From positions 80,707-144,706 of the forward strand of contig CAKVIE010000005.1 in NCBI GenBank assembly GCA_934754505.1: 64,000 nucleotides of DNA, in the 5' to 3' direction. Source of the stretch: an uncultured Candidatus Melainabacteria bacterium (GTDB lineage Bacteria > Cyanobacteriota > Vampirovibrionia > Gastranaerophilales > Gastranaerophilaceae). Below the pieces are notes generated by a model, which was not told the DNA's origin, ran no database searches, and saw only the letters and a list, made by a program, of their open reading frames with translations. The position numbers were made by a program, and so were the translations under genes. Positions 25,963 through 34,700 of this stretch are shown in pieces; within the stretch, counting starts at the first letter, position 1, and each line of letters starts with the position of its first letter.

Positions 25963-27188
25963 TGAAACGTGTTGTAATTACGGGCATGGCGATTATTTCA
26001 TCATTAGGAAACACAATAGAAAGTGCTTTTAACAGACTTCATAAATTTGAAAATTGCGTTGAATATATGAAATCTCTCGACGAATACGACAAAATGCTGA
26101 CAAGACTTGCCGCTCCCGTAAAAGATTTTGAAATTCCAAAACATTTCACGAGAAAAATAACCCGTTCTATGGGCAAAGTCGCAATTTATTCGGTTGCTTG
26201 TGCGGAAGAAGCCTTGCAAGATGCAGGATTACTCGGCGATGAAATAATCACATCAGGTCAAACAGGGGTAAGTTTCGGCTCCTCATCAGGTTCACTTGAT
26301 GCAATTATTGATTTTTACTCAATGACGGTTGATAAAGAGGTTAAAAACGTAAATTCAGGCTCATATTTAAAAATGATGCCTCAAACAACTGCCGTAAACA
26401 TTTCGGTTTATTTTAAAACCACAGGAAGATTAATCACCACCTCAACAGCCTGCACATCAGGCTCAATGGGTATAGGACTTGCTTATGAAGCAATAAAAAG
26501 CGGAAAGCAAACCGTTATGATAGCAGGCGGGGCAGAAGAATTTCACCCGACACAAGTTGCGGTTTTCGACACACTTTATGCAACAAGTCAAAAAAACGAT
26601 ACTCCGAAACTCACGCCGTCAGCCTTTGACAAAGACAGGGACGGTCTTGTAATCGGAGAAGGTGCTGCCGTTTTAATTCTTGAAGAAATGGAACATGCAA
26701 AAACACGGGGTGCAAAAATTTATGCCGAAATAACAGGATTTGCGACAAATACGGACGGTACTCACATTACAAATCCTAACTCCGAAACAATGGCAAAAGT
26801 TATGGAAACGGCACTCGAAGATGCTCAACTTTCTCCGGATAAAATCGGTTATATCAATGCTCACGGAACATCAACTTTGCAAGGTGATATTGCAGAATCA
26901 CAAGCAACATATAGTGTTTTTAAGCGGGAAATCCCGATTAGCACCATCAAAAATTACACAGGACATACTTTAGGTGCCTGCGGAGCAATAGAGGCGGCTT
27001 TATCGGTTGAAATGATGAATAGCAACTGGTTTTGCCCAAACATCAACACCGTTAATATTGATGAAAATTGTGCAAGATTGGATTATATTCTTGGCGGCGG
27101 ACGAGAAATTTCAGCCGATTATATAATGTCAAACAATTTCGCTTTTGGAGGAATAAATACTTCTTTGATTTTTAAAAAAGTTAAATAG
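25962..27188 (+). CDS. apeR: FabF-type beta-ketoacyl-ACP synthase (ApeR-like)
   Basis: 408 aa from the ATG at 25962, which overlaps the upstream TAA (TAATG) and has GGAGG nine bases before it; an in-frame TTG six bases earlier lacks that spacing. The Cys-His-His triad is complete: TSTACTSGSMGIG, INAHGTSTLQGD and NYTGHTLGACGAIE. The C-terminal NNFAFGGINTSL is the usual KS II ending. In studied ape systems a second ketosynthase acts early, starting the chain. It closes the rightward operon. Confidence 0.88.
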   Translation: MKRVVITGMAIISSLGNTIESAFNRLHKFENCVEYMKSLDEYDKMLTRLAAPVKDFEIPKHFTRKITRSMGKVAIYSVACAEEALQDAGLLGDEIITSGQTGVSFGSSSGSLDAIIDFYSMTVDKEVKNVNSGSYLKMMPQTTAVNISVYFKTTGRLITTSTACTSGSMGIGLAYEAIKSGKQTVMIAGGAEEFHPTQVAVFDTLYATSQKNDTPKLTPSAFDKDRDGLVIGEGAAVLILEEMEHAKTRGAKIYAEITGFATNTDGTHITNPNSETMAKVMETALEDAQLSPDKIGYINAHGTSTLQGDIAESQATYSVFKREIPISTIKNYTGHTLGACGAIEAALSVEMMNSNWFCPNINTVNIDENCARLDYILGGGREISADYIMSNNFAFGGINTSLIFKKVK

Positions 27189-27207
27189 TGTATGATATAA
27201 TTTATTT

Positions 27208-28122
27208 ATGAGAAAAAAAAGAATTATTGTTTTTAATTTTTTAATAATTACATTTCTTCTTGTTGGAGCAGAAGCTTATTTTTATAACCAAAATATAAAA
27301 AAAATAGCACCTTATCCTGAAGAACATTATTCTGTAACAAAAAAAAATTTTTCGATAGAAAACCTAAAAGAAAGCATGCGAAAACCTTTCGGAACGAATA
27401 AAAATTACAAAAAAAGACCGATTTTAATATACGGCTGCTCTTTTGCATACGGAGATAAATTACCGAAAGAAGAAACTTTCGGAAGCTTGTTGTCAGAAAA
27501 ATCGAAACGTCCTGTTTATAACTTTGCAATGCCAGCAAGAGGACTTCAACACGCACTTTACTTATTAGAAAACGACAAAAAAGTTACTCCCGAGCCTGAA
27601 TATATTTTTTACGTATTCATCTCCGACCACGCAAGAAGAATATATATTAACTGCAATAGAATAGATGACCATAAATACCTTTACTATCATCTTAAAAACG
27701 GTAAATTGGTCTTGCAAAACAATTATTATGATATTTCCGAAAGATTTTTCATTTTAAAAGAATTAAAAAATGCTTTGTACTTTATTTTAAAAAAAGTATT
27801 TGAAGAAAATATTTACCAAGATGTTAAAAACTATTTTATCACCATAAAAGATACGGCAAAAGAAAAATATCCCAATGCAAAATTTGTAATAATTAACTAC
27901 AACATAGACAATACAACAATATTGACCATTCCAAGACAAAAAGAACTTGAACAAAACGGCATTGAAATAATAAGTTTGAGAAATGAAATTAAAGATAATA
28001 CAAACAAAGATTTAAAAGCCGATGAATTCAGAATTTCTACCGACATCGACTTTTATCAACACCCTAACGGCAAGGCTTGGAATGTTGTTACGGATTACCT
28101 TTGCAAAAAATACAACCTTTAA
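27208..28122 (+). CDS. SGNH/GDSL-hydrolase-like secreted or membrane-anchored protein
   Basis: 304 aa. An N-terminal signal or anchor (FNFLIITFLLVGAEAYFY) precedes an SGNH-like core: ILIYGCSFAYGDKL, where Ser in G-C-S-F is the expected nucleophile (block I), and a late STDIDFYQHPNGKAW, with the D..H-P of block V. The family covers esterases, deacylases and O-acetyl-modifying enzymes acting on cell-envelope sugars. It lies 19 bases after apeR but has no ribosome site. An extended -10 box (TGATATAAT, 27193-27201) sits seven bases before the ATG, so it may be read from a leaderless transcript. Confidence 0.65.
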   Translation: MRKKRIIVFNFLIITFLLVGAEAYFYNQNIKKIAPYPEEHYSVTKKNFSIENLKESMRKPFGTNKNYKKRPILIYGCSFAYGDKLPKEETFGSLLSEKSKRPVYNFAMPARGLQHALYLLENDKKVTPEPEYIFYVFISDHARRIYINCNRIDDHKYLYYHLKNGKLVLQNNYYDISERFFILKELKNALYFILKKVFEENIYQDVKNYFITIKDTAKEKYPNAKFVIINYNIDNTTILTIPRQKELEQNGIEIISLRNEIKDNTNKDLKADEFRISTDIDFYQHPNGKAWNVVTDYLCKKYNL

Positions 28123-28212
28123 TTTTCATAAAAAAATTTTAAGATATTCATGAAAAATATAGAATACGGCTATGTTTGTTCTATAATTGACGTGGAAAAT
28201 AAAGGTTTAAGT

Positions 28213-30012
28213 ATGAAAAACAGTAAGAAATTAAGAAATATAGCAATTATAGCCCACGTTGACCACGGTAAAACAACACTTGTAGATTGTATGCTAAAGT
28301 ATGCAGGCGTTTTCCGTGAAAATCAACAGGTACAGGCTTGCGTTTTAGACAGTAATGACCTCGAAAGAGAAAGAGGAATTACAATTTTATCAAAAAATAT
28401 CTCGATAGATTATGACGGATACAAAATCAACGTAGTAGATACCCCCGGTCACGCAGATTTCGGCGGAGAAGTCGAACGTGTTCTCGGAATGGTTGACGGT
28501 GCATTGTTAATCGTTGATGCGGCAGAAGGTCCTATGCCTCAAACAAGATTTGTTTTGTCAAAGGCATTGGAACTCGGATTAAGAGTTATCGTTGTTATTA
28601 ACAAGATTGATAAACCCGCAGCAGACCCGATGGGCACTTTGGACAAAGTTTTCGACTTGTTTGCAGAACTTACGGACGATGAATATTTGCTCGATTTTCC
28701 GTACATTTTCTCAAGCAGTTTAAATGGTTTTGCGGTAAAAAATCCTGATGACGAACCCGAAAATATAAAACCGCTTTTGGATTGTATTGTAGAAAACATC
28801 AATCCTCCTCATGCAGACAGCGAAGCAAAACTTCAATTTCACGTAACAACACTTGATTATAACGATTATGTAGGTAGAATTGCTATCGGTAGAATTGTCG
28901 GCGGTATTTTAAAAGCAAAAGATCAAGTATCTTTAATTACTCGTGACGGCGAAGTTAAACACGGTCAAATAACGAAATTATATACATTCAAGGATTTGGG
29001 CAGAGAAGAAACAGATATTGCATACGCAGGTGATATTGCAGGTGTTGTAGGCTTCCCGGAAGTTCAAATCGGTGAAACAATTTCTACATTCAATGAACCT
29101 GAAGCACTTCCTTTGATTAAAATTGACGAACCGACATTACAGATGAACTTCTCTGTTAATAACAGCCCGTTTGCAGGTCAGGAAGGTAAATTTGTAACCA
29201 GCCGTCAAATTAGAAAAAGACTTTACGATGAGCTTGAAAAAAATGTCAGCTTGAGAGTAGAAGACACTGATTCGACAGATGTATTCAGAGTTTCAGGCAG
29301 AGGCGAACTTCACCTTGGTATTTTGATTGAAACAATGCGTCGTGAAGGTTATGAATTTCAGGTTTCAAAACCGGAAGTTATTATGAAGACAATAGACGGT
29401 GTTCAATGTGAACCTTATGAAAATCTTACGGTAGATGTTCCGAACGGAGATGCAGGCTATTGTATCGAAAGACTTGCTTCAAGAAAAGGTGAAATGCTTT
29501 CAATGCACGCATCAGACACAAGAACAACTTTGGAATTCAATATTCCGTCAAGAGGTTTAATCGGATTTGGAACTGAATTTGTCAGAGCAACAGCAGGTCA
29601 AGGTATTATGAGCCATACATTCAGCGAATATAAACCTTGGGCAGGAGATATTCCGAGACAAAGAACAGGTTCATTAATTTCATTTGAAACAGGAGAAGCT
29701 GTTCCTTATGCACTCGCTCAATTTGAAGACAGAGGCGTATTCTTCATCACTCCGAAAACAAAAGTTTACAGAGGAATGATTGTCGGAGAATGCAACAAAC
29801 CGCAAGACGTTGAAATTAACGTCTGCAAGACAAAGAAACTTACAAATATGAGAAGTGCAACGGCTGATGTTATGGTAACTTTGCAAGCACATAAACAAAT
29901 GTCGATGGAAGATTGTATGGAATATATCGGCGAAGATGAACTTATGGAAGTTACTCCGGAAAATATCAGAATGAGAAAAGCTGATTTGACAAAACGTCGT
30001 TATAATCAATAG
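28213..30012 (+). CDS. typA: Translational GTPase TypA/BipA
   Basis: 599 aa from the ATG at 28213, seven bases after AAAGG; the in-frame ATG at 28150 has no ribosome site and adds a non-homologous extension. TypA binds the ribosome and helps assemble it or translate under stress. GTPase motifs: IAHVDHGKTTL (G1), ERERGITI (G2), VDTPGHADFGGEVER (G3), INKIDKP (G4). EF-G-like domains III and V and the BipA-specific C-terminus (FNIPSRGLIGFGTEF) follow. A strong terminator closes the gene. Confidence 0.96.
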   Translation: MKNSKKLRNIAIIAHVDHGKTTLVDCMLKYAGVFRENQQVQACVLDSNDLERERGITILSKNISIDYDGYKINVVDTPGHADFGGEVERVLGMVDGALLIVDAAEGPMPQTRFVLSKALELGLRVIVVINKIDKPAADPMGTLDKVFDLFAELTDDEYLLDFPYIFSSSLNGFAVKNPDDEPENIKPLLDCIVENINPPHADSEAKLQFHVTTLDYNDYVGRIAIGRIVGGILKAKDQVSLITRDGEVKHGQITKLYTFKDLGREETDIAYAGDIAGVVGFPEVQIGETISTFNEPEALPLIKIDEPTLQMNFSVNNSPFAGQEGKFVTSRQIRKRLYDELEKNVSLRVEDTDSTDVFRVSGRGELHLGILIETMRREGYEFQVSKPEVIMKTIDGVQCEPYENLTVDVPNGDAGYCIERLASRKGEMLSMHASDTRTTLEFNIPSRGLIGFGTEFVRATAGQGIMSHTFSEYKPWAGDIPRQRTGSLISFETGEAVPYALAQFEDRGVFFITPKTKVYRGMIVGECNKPQDVEINVCKTKKLTNMRSATADVMVTLQAHKQMSMEDCMEYIGEDELMEVTPENIRMRKADLTKRRYNQ

Positions 30013-30030
30013 TGGCAATTGTTAACTGTT

Positions 30031-30067
30031 AAAGCGAAATTTCCTTAAAACGGAAATTTCGCTTTTT
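30031..30067. terminator. Bidirectional intrinsic terminator
   Basis: AAAGCGAAATTTCC (30031-30044) pairs with GGAAATTTCGCTTT (30052-30065), with T-runs in both directions. It separates typA (+) from the membrane protein (-). Confidence 0.9.
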
Positions 30068-30068
30068 A

Positions 30069-31691
30069 TTATTTACTAAAATCCATATCTCGTAATTTAT
30101 AAAGAGATTCAAAATCCAAAAACATTAATTCTTCTTCATTCATTTTGTAATGGGTTTTTTCATACATCTTCTTTATTAAATTTCTTCGACAAACAGTAGC
30201 AAAGGAATCTTTTGCCTCACAAACATTTTGAAGTTCGTACTCTTTATTGTCAGGATTTAGTTTATAGGTATAATCCAGATAAATATAAGCATTCTCAGGA
30301 ACTAACGAAGTGTGATAATGATAAAATATAAAATCATCATTTATTTTTCTGTTCAGAATATAGAATTTTTCAAGAATATAAAGATTTTTTCTATAACAAA
30401 AAGTAAAAGGATATCTTTCTGAACCGATAAATTTGCAGAAAAAAAGCACTATAAATATCAGACAAAAATAAAAAAGAATTCTCCTTAACTTTTTGCGGAC
30501 AGAACGAACACAATTTTTGAACAAAAAACCTACAGATGAAAGAATTATCATCAACATAGTTAAATCAAATAACCATCTTATACCTTGATGCTCCGTTAAA
30601 AATTGAAAACAATCATCATATCCATCTTTACCAAATAATAAACAAAGAGAAAACAAAACAGCTGCAATTAAAATAGAAGATTGAAATATAAAAAATCTTT
30701 TCTTATTATCTTTATTTGGTACAAATTTTATAATCAAAAAAGATGTAAGTAAAATTAAAATGTAGTATAATATATTTTTTACAAAGTAATAAATATAATA
30801 AGATTTAAAAAAATCTTTCAAATGTATAAAAAAGGTATAGAAATCAAAACTTACACTAATATGAGAATTAAACCAATTATCAAAATAGACTTTAGAAACA
30901 TTGTTTAACAGAAAAATCGAAAGTATAAATAAATACAAAAAAAAGTATTTAAAAAATATTATTTTCGTAGATTTGTTTTTGAATGTCAAAATATGTAAAA
31001 AACAAAGGATAGGAAATGAAACGATAAATAAGAATTTAAAATATTCATGTCCGACAGCAATACAAAGAAATAAAATTATCAAACTTGTATCGAACCTTTT
31101 TATAGTTTTTTGTTTAACATAAGCAATTTCAAGGAAATTATATAAAGCAATTCCGAAAATTGGGAGAAATATATATGCAAGGAACCAACAATCATGATAA
31201 AAGATCCAACCAAACCAGATGTTATCCATAACAGCAATAGATGAACAAAGAGCAAATAAAAGCATCAAACTTCTAAGAACAAAATTCTTTTTAGAAAAAT
31301 ATTTAACAAAACAATTTGATAAATTATATAAAAAAATAAAAAAGATTGGAAATAAAATAAAAACGGATGAAATCTTAATTGCATTTTGAGGGTGCATTTT
31401 AAGGGCAAAAGGAACAAATCTTTCTATAAAGATATAAACAAAAGAAAAAATATACCAAGAATGATCACTTTTTAAAAAGCTGTTAAATATTTGATTAAGA
31501 GTATTAGCAACAAAAGGAACAGGGAAATTATTACCAAAGAAAACAGTATCTTTGTCAAAAGGCATAGTTAAACTTTCACAATGCAGACAAATTGTTTGAG
31601 AACAATAATTGAAAACAAGAAAAACAATTAAACTTGTCGCAAAATAAAAAAAATATTTAAAATATTTTCTCAAAAAAAATTTATTTTCCAT
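30069..31691 (-). CDS. Very AT-rich polytopic membrane protein, 540 aa
   Basis: Not recognised. About ten to twelve spans extend from residue 14 to 430, followed by a soluble, charged C-terminus (~430-540) with many Tyr. An early periplasmic loop holds LHCESLTMPFDKDTVFFGN. The overall plan, many spans with a first extracytoplasmic loop and a soluble tail, is that of GT-C glycosyltransferase-like proteins, but I see no firm motif. The gene is unusually rich in Phe and in AT compared with typA next to it, a possible sign of transfer. It stands alone between two terminators. Confidence 0.55.
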   Translation of the reverse strand: MENKFFLRKYFKYFFYFATSLIVFLVFNYCSQTICLHCESLTMPFDKDTVFFGNNFPVPFVANTLNQIFNSFLKSDHSWYIFSFVYIFIERFVPFALKMHPQNAIKISSVFILFPIFFIFLYNLSNCFVKYFSKKNFVLRSLMLLFALCSSIAVMDNIWFGWIFYHDCWFLAYIFLPIFGIALYNFLEIAYVKQKTIKRFDTSLIILFLCIAVGHEYFKFLFIVSFPILCFLHILTFKNKSTKIIFFKYFFLYLFILSIFLLNNVSKVYFDNWFNSHISVSFDFYTFFIHLKDFFKSYYIYYFVKNILYYILILLTSFLIIKFVPNKDNKKRFFIFQSSILIAAVLFSLCLLFGKDGYDDCFQFLTEHQGIRWLFDLTMLMIILSSVGFLFKNCVRSVRKKLRRILFYFCLIFIVLFFCKFIGSERYPFTFCYRKNLYILEKFYILNRKINDDFIFYHYHTSLVPENAYIYLDYTYKLNPDNKEYELQNVCEAKDSFATVCRRNLIKKMYEKTHYKMNEEELMFLDFESLYKLRDMDFSK

Positions 31692-31728
31692 TTACTTACC
31701 AATATATTTTATAAAAAAATAAAACATA

Positions 31729-31754
31729 AAAGAGGTTATATTGCAAACCTCTTT
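31729..31754 (-). terminator. Intrinsic terminator of the zinc-ribbon gene
   Basis: AAAGAGGTT (31729-31737) pairs with AACCTCTTT (31746-31754); on the minus strand a short T-run follows. Confidence 0.75.
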
Positions 31755-31784
31755 ATCATAAAAATATTTAATCCAATAAAAAAA

Positions 31785-32057
31785 TTATTCGTGATGTTTA
31801 GCGTAACATTCTTTACAATAAACTTCTTTTCCGGAAATTGGCTTAAAGGGAACTTGAGTTTGACATCCGCAATCAGAGCAAATTACATCATACATTTTTC
31901 TTTTTGCTCTTTGGCTGTTACGTCTGTTTTTACGGCATTCGGGACATCTTTTCGGTTTGTTTACGAGTCCTTTTTCTGCATAAAATTCTTGTTCGCCTGC
32001 TGTGAAAACAAATTCGCTGCCACAATCTTCGCAGATTAACTTTTCATCTTCGTACAT
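31785..32057 (-). CDS. Double zinc-ribbon protein (zf-trcl type)
   Basis: 90 aa with two zinc ribbons. The first is LICEDCGSEFVFTAGEQ-FY...RCPECRK (CxxC..CxxC) and the second is VICSDCGCQTQVPFKP...VYCKECY. The FTAGEQ and VPFKP signatures are those of a conserved small family, common in Cyanobacteria and Chloroflexi among others, with no settled function. It may bind nucleic acid. GAGGAG lies ten bases before the ATG at 32057. The gene is transcribed alone. Confidence 0.85.
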   Translation of the reverse strand: MYEDEKLICEDCGSEFVFTAGEQEFYAEKGLVNKPKRCPECRKNRRNSQRAKRKMYDVICSDCGCQTQVPFKPISGKEVYCKECYAKHHE

Positions 32058-32247
32058 TTGGTTTTTTCTCCTCGGGTATATTTAAACTTGCACGAACTTC
32101 ACCCTAAATCCATGCTTAACTTATTTTAACCTTATTTTAGAATTTTGGCAACAAAAACATTTTTCTAAAAACTATAAAAAATAAATGTTTACATCTAAAA
32201 AAATATGTGTGATAATTAGGTTATTATGTTGCAGTTTGGAGATACAA

Positions 32248-32664
32248 ATGGCTATTATTACAGATAGATTTAACGTTAGTACAAAAGGTTTTACGGACAT
32301 TGTCGATATCACATCGCAGATTGTTGAATTGACTAAAAAACATGAAATTCAAAATGCAAATGTTCATATATATGTAATCGGATCAACTGCATCAATAACA
32401 ACACTTGAATATGAACCGGGATTGTTGAGAGATTTACCTGAAGCACTCGAAAAATTTGCACCTGTCAACAAGGAATATTATCACGACCAAACTTGGCAAG
32501 ACGGAAACGGTTATGCTCATTTGCGTTCGTCATTAATAGGAACATCTGAAAATATACCGATAGTTGACGGAACACCATTTTTAGGAACTTGGCAGCAAAT
32601 TGTTTTGGTTGACTTCGATAATAAACCGAGAACAAGAACAATTTTGGTACAATTTATTTTTTAG
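32248..32664 (+). CDS. yjbQ: YjbQ family protein (UPF0047)
   Basis: 138 aa from the ATG at 32248 (MAIITDRFNVST), with GGAG a few bases upstream; the frame from 32185 has no ribosome site. The family motif is visible: LEYEPGLLRDLPEAL, then YYHDQTWQDGNGYAHLRSSLIG with the conserved His residues, then GTWQQIVLVDFDN. Members have been reported with weak thiamine-phosphate-synthase-like activity. A strong terminator follows. Confidence 0.9.
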   Translation: MAIITDRFNVSTKGFTDIVDITSQIVELTKKHEIQNANVHIYVIGSTASITTLEYEPGLLRDLPEALEKFAPVNKEYYHDQTWQDGNGYAHLRSSLIGTSENIPIVDGTPFLGTWQQIVLVDFDNKPRTRTILVQFIF

Positions 32665-32682
32665 AAATTTTATATTTTATTT

Positions 32683-32710
32683 AAAAGACGGTTTAGAGCC
32701 GTCTTTTTTT
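32683..32710 (+). terminator. Intrinsic terminator
   Basis: AAAAGACGG (32683-32691) pairs with CCGTCTTTT (32699-32707), with a T-run to 32710. Confidence 0.85.
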
Positions 32711-33147
32711 AATGTCATTGCGAAAAGCGGAGCGACGTGGTGATTCAGTAAAAAATTATGAAAAATTTATAGAAAAATAAATCGAGCATATTGGAGAGAG
32801 TATTTGTTGTTTTCGAAGTTTGCGTTAAAAAATTTCAATGTTTGAGGACAGAGTCCGAGTTTTGAAATTTTAGCAAACGAGAAATTACAAACAAATAACA
32901 AAATCAGCGAGAGAGTTTCTTTGTGCAACATTTCTTTGCGGTCAAAGAAATGTTGCGTTTGTTTGTATTTTGCAAATATTAGTTTCTGTTGGGTTTAAAC
33001 CCAACCTACAGACTTTCAGTTTAGTTAATCGACTTTATTTTTTGAAGTATTCTGAATGGATTGCCACGAAAATCAAAGATTTTCTCGCAATGACATCGGA
33101 AAAGGAAGTCGTCATCACTCTACGCAAAATCTATCTCTCGCAATGAC
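32711..33147. repeat. Gene-free island of hairpins and TGTCATTGCGA-type repeats
   Basis: No coding frame is supported here. TGTCATTGCGA (32713-32723) is mirrored by TCGCAATGACA (33085-33095) and again by TCGCAATGAC (33138-33147). Between them lie a long imperfect hairpin (32818-32849 against 32854-32878, with AAATTTCAA/TTTGAAATTT), a perfect 14-bp hairpin GCAACATTTCTTTG/CAAAGAAATGTTGC (32925-32938/32943-32956), and the palindrome GTTGGGTTTAAACCCAAC (32988-33005). CATTGCGA-type repeats are found intergenically in many bacteria. This looks like a mosaic of decayed palindromic or MITE-like elements. Confidence 0.65.
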
Positions 33148-33170
33148 TTTAGAACTATAAAGACATAAAA

Positions 33171-33200
33171 ATAGCCGAAAACATTTGAGTTTTCGGCTAT
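33171..33200 (-). terminator. Intrinsic terminator of the gltD-like gene
   Basis: ATAGCCGAAAAC (33171-33182) pairs with GTTTTCGGCTAT (33189-33200), a perfect 12-bp stem; the minus strand continues with TTTTT. Confidence 0.9.
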
Positions 33201-33231
33201 AATTTATTATTTAACTACGGTTTAACGAAAA

Positions 33232-34614
33232 TTAAAGAGTTTTTAAATATTCGTTAATTGCTGCTGCGGCTCTTTTGCCTGCACCCATTGCGTTAATAGC
33301 ATTTGATGTGCCGACAGGTGCTACGTCACCGCCTGCATATACTCCGTCAATTGTCGTTTTGCCTGTTGTGGCATCTACAACAATGTAACCTTTTCTATCT
33401 GTATCAAGTGACAAACCTTCTGCTGTTACTGATGATTGGATAATCGGGTTCGGACCTGTTCCGAGTGCTACGATAAATGTATCAACTTCTTCATCTACAA
33501 ATTGTCCCGTTGCAACAGGGCTTCTTCTGCCCGATTCATCAGGTTCGCCAAGTTCCATAATTTCAAGTTTTGCTGTTTTTACAAAACCGTTTTCTCCTGT
33601 TAATTCAACAGGGTTGTGCAAGAATTGGAATACAACTCCTTCTTCTTTTGCGTGACGAATTTCTTCAAGTCTTGCAGGTAATTCTGCTTCCGTTCTTCTA
33701 TAAACGATTTTTACGCTTTCAAAACCTACTCTCACTGCAACTCTTGCTGCGTCCATTGCTACGTTTCCGCCGCCTACGATAATAGCTCTTTTTCCTGTTT
33801 TTAACGGAGTCGGAGCATCACCTCTGTTTGCATGCATCAAGTTGACTCTTGTTAAAAATTCGTTTGCAGAATATACACCGTTTAAGTTTTCTCCGGGGAT
33901 GTTCAACATTTTCGGCAAGCCTGCTCCCGAACAAATAAAGATTGCATCGTATCCGTCATCTTTTAATTGTTGAATTGTGATTGATTTTCCGACAACAACG
34001 TTTGTCAAAAATTCTACGCCCAAGTTCTTTAATGCGGTGATTTCTCTATCCAAAAATTTTCTCGGAAGTCTGAACGGCGGTATTCCGTATCTCAAAACTC
34101 CGCCTAATTTGTGAAGTGCTTCAAATACTACAACTCTGTGACCTGCTTTTCTCAAGTCTGCTGCTGCTGTTATACCGGCACATCCTGAACCTATAATTGC
34201 AACTTTTTTACCCGTTGAAGGTGCTATATCTGATTTTGCTTCCGTATTATCGCCAACGTATCTTTCCAAAGCTCCGATTGATATCGGTTCGCCCTTTATG
34301 CCCAAAACGCATTTGCCTTCGCATTGACGTTCTTGCGGACATACTCTGCCGCATACCGACGGTAAAAAGCTTGTTTGTCTGATTATATCGCCTGCTTTTT
34401 CAATTTCGTTATTTTTTAATGCCGCAATAAATTCAGGGATATTAATGTTTACGGGGCAGCCCGTTACACATTTAGCATTCTTGCAGTGCAAACATCTGCC
34501 TGCTTCGATTGCAACCTGTTCTGCCGTAAGATTGCTCTCTACTGCATCAAAGTTATGTCGTCTGACCATCGGGTCTTGTTCATGTTGTCTTTGTCTTTTA
34601 GGTTTTTCAGTCAT
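33232..34614 (-). CDS. gltD: Glutamate synthase small-subunit-like NAD(P)H oxidoreductase
   Basis: 460 aa. ATG at 34614, eight bases after AAGGA. An N-terminal iron-sulfur region (GRCLHCKNAKCVTGCPVNI, then CGRVCPQERQCEGKCVLG) is followed by two Rossmann folds: VAIIGSGCAGITAAADL (FAD) and AIIVGGGNVAMDAARVA (NADPH). The family is glutamate synthase beta subunit/GltA and the related NfnB and SudA. No large glutamate synthase subunit and no NfnA/PyrK-type partner is adjacent, so the partner, and hence the exact reaction, is undetermined. Transcribed alone. Confidence 0.87.
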   Translation of the reverse strand: MTEKPKRQRQHEQDPMVRRHNFDAVESNLTAEQVAIEAGRCLHCKNAKCVTGCPVNINIPEFIAALKNNEIEKAGDIIRQTSFLPSVCGRVCPQERQCEGKCVLGIKGEPISIGALERYVGDNTEAKSDIAPSTGKKVAIIGSGCAGITAAADLRKAGHRVVVFEALHKLGGVLRYGIPPFRLPRKFLDREITALKNLGVEFLTNVVVGKSITIQQLKDDGYDAIFICSGAGLPKMLNIPGENLNGVYSANEFLTRVNLMHANRGDAPTPLKTGKRAIIVGGGNVAMDAARVAVRVGFESVKIVYRRTEAELPARLEEIRHAKEEGVVFQFLHNPVELTGENGFVKTAKLEIMELGEPDESGRRSPVATGQFVDEEVDTFIVALGTGPNPIIQSSVTAEGLSLDTDRKGYIVVDATTGKTTIDGVYAGGDVAPVGTSNAINAMGAGKRAAAAINEYLKTL

Positions 34615-34700
34615 TTCATGCTTCCTTTTTTATTTTTCATTATTATTAAATCAAGTTCGCTTTAAGTTTTCAACACTTTTTTTTATATTATTTTGTTTTA

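Noticed and set aside
32711..33147. Small RNA gene or riboswitch
   Set aside because: Several independent hairpins with terminal CATTGCGA copies fit repeat elements better than one folded RNA; no promoter-terminator pair frames them.
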